Below are positions 18,264-28,102 of a stretch of 64,000 bases of DNA, one piece after another. Made by a program: the position numbers and the translations under genes. The first letter of the stretch is position 1, and each line of letters opens with the position of its first letter. This DNA is from Gordonia neofelifaecis NRRL B-59395 (GTDB lineage Bacteria; Actinomycetota; Actinomycetes; Mycobacteriales; Mycobacteriaceae). A model generated the notes under the pieces. That model was given only the letters and a program-made list of their open reading frames with translations, was not told the DNA's origin and made no database searches. The stretch covers positions 1 to 64,000 of the forward strand of contig NZ_AEUD01000013.1 of NCBI RefSeq assembly GCF_000192435.1, written 5' to 3'.

Positions 18264-18623
18264 ATGCCGATAATCGGCGGAATCGTACTGCTGATCTGGA
18301 TCGCGGCGCTCGTCGACGCCATCGTCACCGACGAGTACCGAGTCCGCCATCTGCCCAAGGCGCTCTGGATTCTGATCGTGATCCTGCTGCCGCTGATCGG
18401 CTCGGTGCTGTGGTTGGTGATCGGCCGACCGGAAGGCGCCACGCCGCCGCCACGCACGACGGGGTTCCCCGAGTACGAGCGCCCCGAATATCGAGCGGCG
18501 ATTCGGGCGCGCGATGAAGCCGAGTTCCGCCGTCAGACCCGTGAACGAGCCGAGGCGCAACGGCGCAAGGCCGGCGATTCCGACGCGACTGATCCCGACG
18601 AGCCGGACGATGGGCGAGCCTAG
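18264..18623 (+). CDS. Small PLDc_N-domain membrane protein
   Basis: 119 residues. Two membrane helices (GGIVLLIWIAALVDAIV and ALWILIVILLPLIGSVLWLV) around HLPKALW, followed by GRPEG, match the phospholipase D N-terminal-like 'PLDc_N' unit that often occurs alone in actinobacteria. The rest is a charged, Arg/Glu-rich cytoplasmic tail. Function unknown. A purine-rich GGGGGGGAG stretch precedes the ATG. Ends with a 4-bp convergent overlap with the MFS gene. Confidence 0.8.
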   Translation: MPIIGGIVLLIWIAALVDAIVTDEYRVRHLPKALWILIVILLPLIGSVLWLVIGRPEGATPPPRTTGFPEYERPEYRAAIRARDEAEFRRQTRERAEAQRRKAGDSDATDPDEPDDGRA

Positions 18624-19915
18624 GCCGGACGCTCGCGCTCGCCGATCGTCACCCGATACCGCCAGAACACCGGCACCGCGAGCGTCGCGATCACGGTGAA
18701 GATCACCACCAGAACGCCACCGCCCGCGAAGGTCGCCGCGGTACCCGCGACGGCCGCGGCCGCACCGTGGGTCACGTCGGCGATGCGCGGCCCGCCCGCG
18801 ACCACCACGATGAACACGCCCTGCAGGCGCCCCCGCACGTCGTCGCTGGCCGCCGACTGCAACATGGTCTGACGGAACGCCGCCGACGCCATGTCCGCCG
18901 CTCCGCCGACCATCAACGCGAGGACGACGATCGGCAGCACCGGCAGCATGGTGCCGTGCGCGAAGACCAGCACGCCGCCCGCGACGGCGATCGACACACC
19001 CCAGATCAGCACGCACAGCACCACGGCCCGCCCCTGCCGCTGCACGCGCGACACCCATCCCGACAGCACGCCGCCGACCACCGCACCCAGCGGAATCGCG
19101 ATGAACAGCAGGGCGAAGGCGACGCCGCCGTCGGCCGGCCCGCCGAAGCTCTCGTGCGCGATCTGCGGGAACAGGGCGCGCGGCATGCCGAAGATCATCG
19201 CGATCAGGTCGATCACGAATGACATGAGCAGCACCGGGTGTCCCTTGAGGTACACGAGGCCGTCGACCACCGAGCGGAAGCCCGCGGTCGGCCGATCATG
19301 CTCGCCGCCGGAGTGCTCCGGCGGCAGCGGCGGCAGACTGATCACCGCCCACAGCGTCGCGAACAAGCAGATCGCGTCGACGAAGTAGAGCGTCGAGAAG
19401 CCGAGGACCGGGATCAACGCGCCGCCGACCAGCGGGCCCGCGATGGCTCCCGCCTGCATCACCGTCATGTTCAGGGAGTTCGCGGCGGGCAGTCGCTCCA
19501 GCGGCAGGATGCGCGGCAGCACCGCGGTGCGCGTCGGCTGGTTGACCGCGAAGAACGCCTGCTGACATGCGAAGATGCCCAGCAGCAGCCACACGTTGTC
19601 GATGCCGGAAGCGGACTGCGCCCAGAACGCGGCCGACGTGACGATCAGGCCGACGGTGGTGATCGTCAGGATCCGTCGGCGGTCGAAGGTGTCGGCGAGT
19701 GCGCCGCCCCACAGACCGAACACCACCAGCGGAACGAGTCCGAAGACGCCGCTCAGTCCGACGTACGCCGAGCTTCCGGTGATCGCGTACAACTGCGCAG
19801 GCACCGCGACGATGGTCAGCTGCGCACCGATGACGGTGACGATGTTGGCGGTCCACAACCGCCGGAAATAGACGTTCTGCAGCGGCCGGGTGTCGGCCAG
19901 GATTCCCCGCGCCAT
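18620..19915 (-). CDS. MFS exporter (EntS/enterobactin-exporter-like)
   Basis: 431 residues with about 12 membrane segments. The motif between helices 2 and 3 reads GGALADTFDRRRIL, the standard MFS-A signature, and QPTRTAVLPRILP matches the MFS_3/EntS group. The export substrate is unknown. The ATG (19915) overlaps the pdxH stop by one base (TGATG), so it is co-translated with pdxH, an unexpected partner. Confidence 0.88.
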   Translation of the reverse strand: MARGILADTRPLQNVYFRRLWTANIVTVIGAQLTIVAVPAQLYAITGSSAYVGLSGVFGLVPLVVFGLWGGALADTFDRRRILTITTVGLIVTSAAFWAQSASGIDNVWLLLGIFACQQAFFAVNQPTRTAVLPRILPLERLPAANSLNMTVMQAGAIAGPLVGGALIPVLGFSTLYFVDAICLFATLWAVISLPPLPPEHSGGEHDRPTAGFRSVVDGLVYLKGHPVLLMSFVIDLIAMIFGMPRALFPQIAHESFGGPADGGVAFALLFIAIPLGAVVGGVLSGWVSRVQRQGRAVVLCVLIWGVSIAVAGGVLVFAHGTMLPVLPIVVLALMVGGAADMASAAFRQTMLQSAASDDVRGRLQGVFIVVVAGGPRIADVTHGAAAAVAGTAATFAGGGVLVVIFTVIATLAVPVFWRYRVTIGERERPA

Positions 19916-20625
19916 CAGGGCTGGAGGCGCTCGGTCCGCCACCCTTCCGACGTCCGCACCGCCCGCGCCCGATTGTGCAGCCGGTTGGCACGCCCCTGCC
20001 AGAACTCCACGACCTCGGGCTCGATCCGGTACCCGCCCCAGGCAGGCGGCACCGGGACCGGCTCACCGTCGTCCGCGCCGCCGAACCGCTCGGCCGTCGC
20101 AGCTGCGGCGGCCTCCAGCTCGGCTCGCGAGCCGATGGGCTGCGACTGCGCCGACGCGTACGCCGACAGCTGCGACCCCCGCGGTCGAGAGTTCCAGTAC
20201 CGCAGGGTCTCCTCGGCGTCCACCTTCACGACACGGCCGCGGAAGTGAACCTGACGTTCCAGAGCGATCCATGGAAAGGTCGCCGACGCATACGGATTCG
20301 TCGCCAGGGCCCGGCCCTTCTGCGACTCGTAGCCGGTGAAGAAGACGATGCCCGCGTCGCTGACGCCCTTGCACAGCACCGTGCGGGTGGCGGGATGCCC
20401 CTGCTCGTCTACGGTGCCGACGACCATCGCGTTCGGCTCCGGGATCCGCGCGGCGACGGCCTCGGCGAGCCAGGTCTCGAACAACGACCGCCACGGCGGG
20501 TCGCCGACGAACCACGAGGGATCGAGATTCGCCGACATCCCGTCGGCGCCGGATTCGCTGTCGCCGCCTGCTGCATAACCGACTCGCATACTCGGCAGGT
20601 CTACCAGCTTTTTCACGATGTGCAT
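19915..20625 (-). CDS. pdxH: Pyridoxine/pyridoxamine 5'-phosphate oxidase
   Basis: 236 residues. FMN- and PLP-binding signatures include ATRTVLCKG, FFTGYESQKGRALATNP, the dimer segment RQVHFRGRVVKV, and the C-terminal WGGYRIEPEVVEFWQGRANRLH with WRTERLQP at the very end. It oxidises PNP/PMP to PLP. ATG 20625 has GGAAG upstream; ATG 20589 (MRVGY) is an alternative giving 224 residues. Lies between a MocR-type regulator and an MFS gene on the same strand. Confidence 0.93.
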   Translation of the reverse strand: MHIVKKLVDLPSMRVGYAAGGDSESGADGMSANLDPSWFVGDPPWRSLFETWLAEAVAARIPEPNAMVVGTVDEQGHPATRTVLCKGVSDAGIVFFTGYESQKGRALATNPYASATFPWIALERQVHFRGRVVKVDAEETLRYWNSRPRGSQLSAYASAQSQPIGSRAELEAAAAATAERFGGADDGEPVPVPPAWGGYRIEPEVVEFWQGRANRLHNRARAVRTSEGWRTERLQP

Positions 20626-20702
20626 GCTACTTCCACTTCAGACGACGAGCCGATCGGGCAACCCGACCGCGCTCGCCGACGACTCCGGCACCTCATCGCC
20701 CG

Positions 20703-22124
20703 TCACCCGCCGGTACGCCTGTCCGACGAGGTCGATCGGCTCACGTCATGATCTGGCGCGTGGCGGAGTGGTCTGGCCGTTCGGTCGACATCCGAGGCGA
20801 GGCGAGGCCCGCCTCTCTGCCTCGGAGCCGCTGCCGATCCACCCGGGATCAGCCTGACCCCGAGCTCGGCGGCCGCCGCGGCCGTCGCATTGGCGACCGG
20901 GCGCGGCAAGGCGGTCCAGATGCACAGTCCGCCGACGCCCCGCACCGGCACCGCACCGGGCAGATGCTCGGCGATCGCGTGCATGGCGGCCGCCCGCTGC
21001 TCGCGAAGCCGGGCCCGGCGCGCAGGCAGGAAGGCCTCCAGGTTGGCCAGCGCGTACTGCGCGGCGAACTGTTCGAACACCGCACCGCCGAGGTCCGACT
21101 CGTAGCGAGCCAACGCGTACGTGTCCGGCCGGCCGTCGACGCGGATCCAGCCCACCCGCAGACCCGGCCACACCGTCTTGCTCGCCGATCCGAGGGTGAT
21201 GATCTGCGCTCCCGGCGGCGCGAAGCTCGCGAGCGGAGGCGGCGCCATCACGTCGAGACCCAGTTCGACCATCGTCTCGTCCACCACGACCGGGACCCGG
21301 TGTCGCGCGGAGATCTCGCCCAGTCGGATGCGGCCCGCCTCGTCGAGCAGCAGGCCGGTCGGATTCTGGAAGTCCGGGATCACGAAGATCAATCGCGGCC
21401 GCTGCAGCCGCACGACCGATTCGAGCTGATCGAGATCCCAGCCGTATATCGGGTGCAGACCGACGGTGACCGCCCGGGCACGATGCCGGGCCAGCGCCAG
21501 GATGGTGCCGTGGTGCGTGGGCTGCTCGAGCAGGATGCGGTCGCCGGGGCAGACGTGGGTGTCGAGGACCAGCCGGAGCGCATGCTGCGCGCCCGACGTC
21601 ACGAGAATCTGATCGGCATCGGTCGGCAGCCCGCGTTCGGTGTATCGCCGGGCGATCGTCTCGGTGAGCGCGCGCAGCCCGTTGGGGTAGAGCCCGGTGC
21701 CCGCGAGGTAACTCGGCGCGCACTCCAGCGCGTGGCGGAAGCCGTCGTGGACGATCTGTTCGGGGGCCGCGGGCGCCGCGATGTTGAGCTTGATCATGTC
21801 GGCCTCCGCACCGAGGTCGAGCGGCTCGGCCGGCACCTGGACCGGCAGGCTCAGCACGCTGCGGGCGCCCTGGCGGGAGAGCAGATGGCCGCTCTCGCGC
21901 AGCGCGGCGTACGCGGCCGCGACCGTGGTCCGCGACACCCCGAGGACCTCCGCGAGGGTGCGTTCGCTCGGCAGTGCGGTGCCGACTGGAACGCGGCCGT
22001 CGAGCACCAGGACCCGGAGTCCGTCGGCCAGCGCCTGATAGCCCGGCCGCGGCCCCGCTGGGCGCCAGGACCCGAGATGACGTGCCAGCGCTGTCGCACC
22101 GATTGCACCGGTAGGAGCGATCAT
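20703..22124 (-). CDS. MocR/GntR-type PLP-dependent transcriptional regulator (YczR/PdxR-like)
   Basis: 473 residues. N-terminal winged-helix HTH: LADGLRVLVLDGRVPVGTALPSERTLAEVLGVSRTTVAAAY is the GntR signature. An aminotransferase-fold domain follows, with TSGAQHALRLV, PDFQNPTG and the PLP-lysine segment GSASKTVWPGLRVGW. Divergent from yczE, the usual target of YczR proteins, and upstream of pdxH. AACACT lies 6 nt before the ATG, suggesting a leaderless start. After about residue 430 the tail looks unlike other MocR proteins, so a frameshift near the end is possible. Confidence 0.85.
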   Translation of the reverse strand: MIAPTGAIGATALARHLGSWRPAGPRPGYQALADGLRVLVLDGRVPVGTALPSERTLAEVLGVSRTTVAAAYAALRESGHLLSRQGARSVLSLPVQVPAEPLDLGAEADMIKLNIAAPAAPEQIVHDGFRHALECAPSYLAGTGLYPNGLRALTETIARRYTERGLPTDADQILVTSGAQHALRLVLDTHVCPGDRILLEQPTHHGTILALARHRARAVTVGLHPIYGWDLDQLESVVRLQRPRLIFVIPDFQNPTGLLLDEAGRIRLGEISARHRVPVVVDETMVELGLDVMAPPPLASFAPPGAQIITLGSASKTVWPGLRVGWIRVDGRPDTYALARYESDLGGAVFEQFAAQYALANLEAFLPARRARLREQRAAAMHAIAEHLPGAVPVRGVGGLCIWTALPRPVANATAAAAAELGVRLIPGGSAAAPRQRGGPRLASDVDRTARPLRHAPDHDVSRSTSSDRRTGG

Positions 22125-22139
22125 GAGTCCAGTGTTTCA

Positions 22140-22168
22140 CAACTGGCTATGGATTCAAATGCCAGTTG
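22140..22168. promoter_or_regulatory. Inverted repeat in the MocR/yczE intergenic region
   Basis: CAACTGGC (22140-22147) and GCCAGTTG (22161-22168) are perfect inverted repeats separated by 13 bp, in the 60-bp gap between the divergent MocR and yczE starts. TATGGA at 22148-22153 could be the yczE -10. A site for the MocR protein controlling both genes is the simplest reading. Confidence 0.5.
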
Positions 22169-22184
22169 GTCGCACAGTGGGTTC

Positions 22185-22901
22185 ATGCTCAAACGACTAC
22201 TGGCTCTGGCCGTCGGCCTGGTTCTCTACGGCGTCTCGATGTCGATGATCCTGCACGCCGGACTGGGAAACATCCCGTGGGACGTGCTGCACCAGGGCCT
22301 CGCGAATCAACTCGGACTCTCGGTCGGGACCGTCACGATCATCGTCGGTGCCGTGGTCCTGGTCACCTGGCTTCCACTGCGGCAACGCCCCGGCTTCGGC
22401 ACCGTCGCGAACGTGGTCGTCATCGGGCTGGCGTTCGACGCCGCCACGCCGTACCTGCCCGACCACCCGAAAGCGGCGATCGCGATCCCGATGATGCTCG
22501 CAGGCATCGTCGTCAACGCCTTCGCGACCGCGCTGTACATCGGCGCGCGCCTGGGCCCCGGCCCACGCGACGGACTGATGACCGGCATCGTCGCGCGCAC
22601 CGGCTGGTCGGTGCGGGTGGTGCGTACGGCGCTCGAAGCGCTCGTCGTGGTGATCGGCGTCCTCCTCGGCGGCGACTTCGGAATCGGAACGGTCCTGTAC
22701 GCCGTCACCGTCGGCCCCCTGATCCAGTGGTTCGCCGCACTGATGCACGTCGACCGAGCGGTCGCGGGCGATACCTCCGTCACCGGCGAGATCCCGCAGA
22801 CCGGGAACGACGACAGCGCGCGCGACCCTCACCCGCCTAGCGTCGAATCCGTTCCCACCGTCGAGAGGTCGTCGCCGTGCACACCGCATTCATCAAACTG
22901 A
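22185..22901 (+). CDS. YczE/YyaS/YitT-family membrane protein
   Basis: 238 residues with about five membrane helices: LALAVGLVLYGVSMSMILHAGLG followed by IPWDVLHQGLA is the family hallmark, then VVVIGLAFD, YIGARLGPGPRDGLMTG and VVIGVLLGGDFGIGT. Function is unproven; the family is repeatedly regulated by MocR proteins. The C-terminal 40 residues are hydrophilic. Its stop lies 25 bp inside the next gene. Confidence 0.88.
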   Translation: MLKRLLALAVGLVLYGVSMSMILHAGLGNIPWDVLHQGLANQLGLSVGTVTIIVGAVVLVTWLPLRQRPGFGTVANVVVIGLAFDAATPYLPDHPKAAIAIPMMLAGIVVNAFATALYIGARLGPGPRDGLMTGIVARTGWSVRVVRTALEALVVVIGVLLGGDFGIGTVLYAVTVGPLIQWFAALMHVDRAVAGDTSVTGEIPQTGNDDSARDPHPPSVESVPTVERSSPCTPHSSN

Positions 22902-23161
22902 GAGTCCACGCCGATCACGCCGATCGTGCCGCCGATGCGATGCGCGGGCTGGTGCAGCCGGTGTCGGCCGAGCCCGGGTGCATCACCTATGAGTTCTATC
23001 GGGACCTCGACGATCCGTGCCTGTTCCACTGCTTCGAGCACTGGACCAGCAGGCAGGCCCTCGACGACCACGGCAGCACCCCGCACATCCGGGCGTTCCT
23101 CGACGAGTTCGGGCCGCACATCGAGCTCTGGGAGTCGCACCACACGGCCGCCCTCGACTGA
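22877..23161 (+). CDS. Antibiotic biosynthesis monooxygenase-domain protein (YgiN/ABM-like)
   Basis: 94 residues, a single ferredoxin-like ABM domain: HTAFIKLRVHADH, PGCITYEFYRDLDDPCLFHCFEHW, HIRAFLDEFG. Members act on quinols or as dimeric co-factor-free monooxygenases. GTG 22877 has GAGAGG upstream (22863-22868). It overlaps the 3' end of yczE by 25 bp, so the two are likely co-transcribed. Confidence 0.85.
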   Translation: MHTAFIKLRVHADHADRAADAMRGLVQPVSAEPGCITYEFYRDLDDPCLFHCFEHWTSRQALDDHGSTPHIRAFLDEFGPHIELWESHHTAALD

Positions 23162-23186
23162 GCGCGTCGCCCGCCTCTGGTGATCG

Positions 23187-24785
23187 TCAGCCCAGGTCGC
23201 GACGCTCCCACAGATACGCGGCGCCGACGGCGAACACCACCGCGACGAGCGCCGGAATCACCAGCGGCATCGCCTGCACCGCCTGCAGCGGGATCATCGG
23301 CACGTGCGTGAACGGCGAGATGTCGCGCACCCACTGCGGCAGTCCGAGCATGCCGCCGAACGGCCCGAGCAGCCACGAGGCGACGAGCAACGGCCAGCCG
23401 ACGATCGCGAGGCGTCCGTCGATCGCATACAACAGGACGGCGAGTGCGATGGTCGCAGCGGCCGCGGGCAGCGACGCCGCGGCCATCCCGAACACGGTCC
23501 GTGCGGTGGATCCCCAGCCCGCGCCCGCCAGTCCGGCGCCCACCAGGATCGACGTCGGCGCCGCGATCATCACGGCCACGATGGCACCGCCGACCATCGA
23601 CGACTGTGTCCAGAAATACCGCCGTCGCGAGACCGGCGTGGCCAGCAGCACCTCCAGGCGGCCGCTGGTCTCCTCCGAGCGCCAGCGGATGACCAGCGAG
23701 ACCCCGGCTCCGACCGCCGCGACGGCGAGGAACGCGGTCATCGTCGACAGGAAGATCTGCGTCAGGGTGCCCCCCGCCCCGGATGATTCGAGGAAGTCGG
23801 TCATCGCCTTGTTGCTCCCCGCAAGAGACTCCACCTGGTTGGTGACGACGCCGATGATCACGCCGTACGCCGCGATGCCACCTGCCCAGGAGAAGACGAT
23901 CGACCGACTCTGCCGCCAGACCAGCACCAGGGGCGAACGCAGACCCGGACCCGTCGCCGGCCCCGGCCGCACCGCGAGGACGCCCGAGCCGAGATCGCGG
24001 CGCCTGCGGACCACCGGCGCGAACGCCAAACCGGCGGCGAAGACCACGAGCGAGGCCGACGCCGGCCACAGGTTGTTGGAGTCGAAGGGTTCGACCGCCT
24101 CGGCCCAGCCGACCGGTGAGGTCCACCGCAGCCACGATGCGCCGTCGACGGTGTCGGCCACACCGCGCAGGACGTATCCGACGAGCACCACGGTCGACGC
24201 CGCCAGGTTGGCCGAGTGCGCGGATGGGAAGACCTCTGCGGCGACCACCGCGAGCCCGATCGCCGCCAGACCGGTGCTCAGATATTGCGCGAACACCGCG
24301 ATCAACGACATCGCGTCGGCACCGTCGACCGACAGCAGGGTGAGCGCCATCGCCGCGGACACCGCGATGACGAACCCGATCACCACCGTGACCGCGGCGA
24401 CGGCAGGCGCCACCGGTCCCACGGCGCCCGCCAGCGTCAGCTCCGTCCGGCCCGCCTCTTCCTCCTTGCGCGTCAGGCGGACCACCGCCATCGCGGCGCA
24501 CACTCCGAGGGAGGCGACCATGAACAGTCCGGCACGCCACGACGCGAGCGCGGCGAGCGAGTCGGCGTCCGGAACGGCGCCGAGCAGGAAGCGGAACGCC
24601 GCGTTGGTGCCCGCGGTCAGCCGCAGGGCCTGTTCCTGCGCGGGATCGCTCGCCAGATTCTGAATCGTTGCGGCCGTCGACAGGTTGATGACGGCGAACA
24701 GGACGACGGTGGCCGGAACGATCACCCGCTCCCGTCGCACGTCCATCCGCGCCAGCAGCCCCCAGCGCGTCGCGGCTGCGGTCAT
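23187..24785 (-). CDS. ABC exporter permease (polyketide/tetronasin-type, 12 TM)
   Basis: 532 residues with about 12 hydrophobic segments in two halves (first half through VVFAAGLAFAPVV; second beginning SRSIVFSWAGGIAAYGVIIG). RLTRKEEEAGRTELTLAGAVG and RWRSEETSGRLEVLLATPVSRRRYFW are the paired EExxGR.E...A loops typical of ABC-2 type drug-resistance permeases of actinobacteria. ATG 24785 overlaps the ATPase stop (ATGA). A longer frame upstream lies inside the ATPase gene. Confidence 0.9.
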   Translation of the reverse strand: MTAAATRWGLLARMDVRRERVIVPATVVLFAVINLSTAATIQNLASDPAQEQALRLTAGTNAAFRFLLGAVPDADSLAALASWRAGLFMVASLGVCAAMAVVRLTRKEEEAGRTELTLAGAVGPVAPAVAAVTVVIGFVIAVSAAMALTLLSVDGADAMSLIAVFAQYLSTGLAAIGLAVVAAEVFPSAHSANLAASTVVLVGYVLRGVADTVDGASWLRWTSPVGWAEAVEPFDSNNLWPASASLVVFAAGLAFAPVVRRRRDLGSGVLAVRPGPATGPGLRSPLVLVWRQSRSIVFSWAGGIAAYGVIIGVVTNQVESLAGSNKAMTDFLESSGAGGTLTQIFLSTMTAFLAVAAVGAGVSLVIRWRSEETSGRLEVLLATPVSRRRYFWTQSSMVGGAIVAVMIAAPTSILVGAGLAGAGWGSTARTVFGMAAASLPAAAATIALAVLLYAIDGRLAIVGWPLLVASWLLGPFGGMLGLPQWVRDISPFTHVPMIPLQAVQAMPLVIPALVAVVFAVGAAYLWERRDLG

Positions 24786-25693
24786 GCCCCCACCTGGTCC
24801 TGATCGCTGTAGTTCTGCAGGAACAACTCCTCCAGGCTCGGCGGCTCGATCGACAGTCTCGTGACTCCCGCTTTCGAGAGCTCGGCGGTGACCGCGGACA
24901 GCGCCTCGTCGTCGACGGTGAAGGTGATCTCGCCGTCGGCGGTCGTCTCGAGGTCGTGCACACCCGGAAGTGATTCGAGGGCGGCGGCGCGAGCCAGTTC
25001 CGCGGTCACCCGTGACCGCCTCAGGTGGCGCAGATCCTCGAGCCTCCCCGTCTGAACGGTCCGGCCCGCCCGGATGATCGTCACCGAGCTGCACAGGGCC
25101 TCGACCTCGGCGAGCAGGTGCGACGACATGAGGACCGCGGCACCGCGCTCCGCCCGCTCCGCGACGCACCGCGTGAACTCCCGGGTCATCAGCGGATCGA
25201 GTCCCGACGTCGGCTCGTCCAGCACCAGCAGATCGGTGTCTGCGGCGAAGGCGGCGACGAGCGCCACCTTCTGCCGATTGCCCTTGGAGTACGACTTCGA
25301 CTTCTTGGTCGGATCGAGTTCGAATCGGTCGATCAGCGTCGCGCGGGCGGGTGTGCGGTCCGGGTCGATCCCGCGCAGGCGGAGCAGCAGATCGATGCAC
25401 TCGCCGCCCGTCAGCTGCGGCCACAGCGTCACATCACCCGGCACGTAGGCCAGTCGGCGATGGATGGCGACCGCGTCGCGGTGCGGGTCCGCCCCGAACA
25501 CCGCAGCCTGGCCGCCGTCCTGGCGAAGCATGCCGAGCAGGATGCGGATGGTCGTCGACTTGCCGGCACCGTTGGGCCCCAGGAATCCCGCGACCTCACC
25601 GGCGGCGACACTCAGATCGAGCCCGTCGAGTGCGGCGAACGAACCGAACCTCTTCTGCAGTCCCCGCACATCGATCACCTTCGATGTCGTCAT
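24782..25693 (-). CDS. ABC exporter ATP-binding protein
   Basis: 303 residues. Walker A LGPNGAGKSTT, Q-loop YVPGDVTLWPQL, signature YSKGNRQKV (a degenerate LSGGQ), Walker B LLVLDEPTSGLD, switch SSHLLAEVE. The C-terminal DUF4162-like extension ends LEELFLQNY. ATG 25693 is preceded by GTGAGGG. It partners the downstream 12-TM permease; such pairs export antibiotics or lipids. Confidence 0.92.
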   Translation of the reverse strand: MTTSKVIDVRGLQKRFGSFAALDGLDLSVAAGEVAGFLGPNGAGKSTTIRILLGMLRQDGGQAAVFGADPHRDAVAIHRRLAYVPGDVTLWPQLTGGECIDLLLRLRGIDPDRTPARATLIDRFELDPTKKSKSYSKGNRQKVALVAAFAADTDLLVLDEPTSGLDPLMTREFTRCVAERAERGAAVLMSSHLLAEVEALCSSVTIIRAGRTVQTGRLEDLRHLRRSRVTAELARAAALESLPGVHDLETTADGEITFTVDDEALSAVTAELSKAGVTRLSIEPPSLEELFLQNYSDQDQVGA

Positions 25694-25717
25694 ACCCTCA
25701 CCTTCGACGCGCTGTGA

Positions 25718-26992
<1,275 letters not shown>

Positions 26993-27010
26993 TCCGCTGA
27001 CCCCAGTCCC

Positions 27011-27049
27011 GAAACGCTGCCCGCCGGCCACTCCGGCGGGCAGCGTTTC
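27011..27049 (+). terminator. Terminator after serC
   Basis: GAAACGCTGCCCGCCGG (27011-27027) and its exact complement CCGGCGGGCAGCGTTTC (27033-27049) form a 17-bp stem with a CCACT loop, 19 bp past the serC stop. Confidence 0.85.
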
Positions 27050-27187
27050 GTCGTGGTGTCGGGCCGTGCCCGCCTCGTGGACGACGGTCACACTTGCACA
27101 TTCACCGCGTGTCCACCCACCGTTCGGCACAGAAATTCACTAGGCTGGACGCAATGTCCGCGTACCTGGTGACCGGAGGAGGAGTCG

Positions 27188-28102
27188 ATGCGCGAACTTC
27201 ATGCCGATCGCGCCGACTCAGAGGGTGCGTTCATCTTCGTCATGGATCTGGACTCGGGCGAGGAGTTCCAGATCCCGATCGACAACACTCTGCGGACGCT
27301 GGTGCATCCGCCGGAGCCCATCGAGCCCGATGAGCCCGCCGAGCCGGACCCCGAGGACGCTCCGGCGGTCGAAGCACCGCCCGCCCTCACCCTGACCCCC
27401 CGCGAGATTCAGGCTCGCGTACGCTCCGGCGCGACGGTGGAGGAACTGTCCGAGGCCACCGGCGTCGGCGTCGACAAGATCAATCGCTTCGCGCACCCGG
27501 TGATCCTCGAGCGGAGCCGGGCGGCAGAGCTGGCTCGCGCCTCCCATCCCATGGGCGTCGACGGCCCCGTCGCCGGGACGCTCGGCGAGATCGTCGCCGA
27601 ATGTCTTGTGCTACGCGGTAATTCACCCCAGAACGCGGAATGGGACGCATGGCGGACCGAAGCCGGCCAGTGGGTGGTCCAGGTGTCCCCCGATCCCGAC
27701 GCCGACTCGTTCGCGCATTGGCGTTTCACGCCCGGCGCTCATGGCGGCACCACCGACCCGATGGACGATCTCGCCGTCGAACTCACCGAACCGGAGCTGG
27801 CGAGGACGGTGCGACGGCCCGCGGTCGTCGCTGTGCCGGAACCGCCGACGCGCGAGGTCACCGAGGACGGGCACGAGTACGTCACGGTCAACGCCGACGA
27901 CCTCACCGGCGAGCAGACGCACCGGCAGGATCCGTTCGGCGAAGTGCTGGACCTGCGGTACCGGGACGAGCGTCCGGTGGAAGGCCCGGCGGCACAAGAG
28001 GACTCGGACTCGACCCCACGGCACCGCAGCAAGCGCGCCAAGCCTACAGTTCCTGCGTGGGAGGACGTGCTGCTCGGCGTACGGAGCCACCCGAACGAAT
28101 GA
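27188..28102 (+). CDS. sepH: Septation protein SepH (DUF3071)
   Basis: 304 residues. N-terminal DUF3071: MRELHADRADSEGAFIFV, then an acidic Pro-rich linker, then a HTH-like segment LTPREIQARVRSGATVEELSEATG and DKINRFAHPVILER, WDAWRTEAGQWVV. The C-terminal half is acidic and disordered with a basic end. SepH binds FtsZ and promotes Z-ring assembly in actinobacteria. ATG 27188 has GGAGGAG upstream (27177-27183). The serC-sepH neighbourhood is conserved in mycobacteria. Confidence 0.92.
   Translation: MRELHADRADSEGAFIFVMDLDSGEEFQIPIDNTLRTLVHPPEPIEPDEPAEPDPEDAPAVEAPPALTLTPREIQARVRSGATVEELSEATGVGVDKINRFAHPVILERSRAAELARASHPMGVDGPVAGTLGEIVAECLVLRGNSPQNAEWDAWRTEAGQWVVQVSPDPDADSFAHWRFTPGAHGGTTDPMDDLAVELTEPELARTVRRPAVVAVPEPPTREVTEDGHEYVTVNADDLTGEQTHRQDPFGEVLDLRYRDERPVEGPAAQEDSDSTPRHRSKRAKPTVPAWEDVLLGVRSHPNE

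Noticed and set aside
24786-25424. Extension of the ABC permease frame upstream of 24785
   Set aside because: It runs through the ATPase gene in another frame and has no membrane or domain character.
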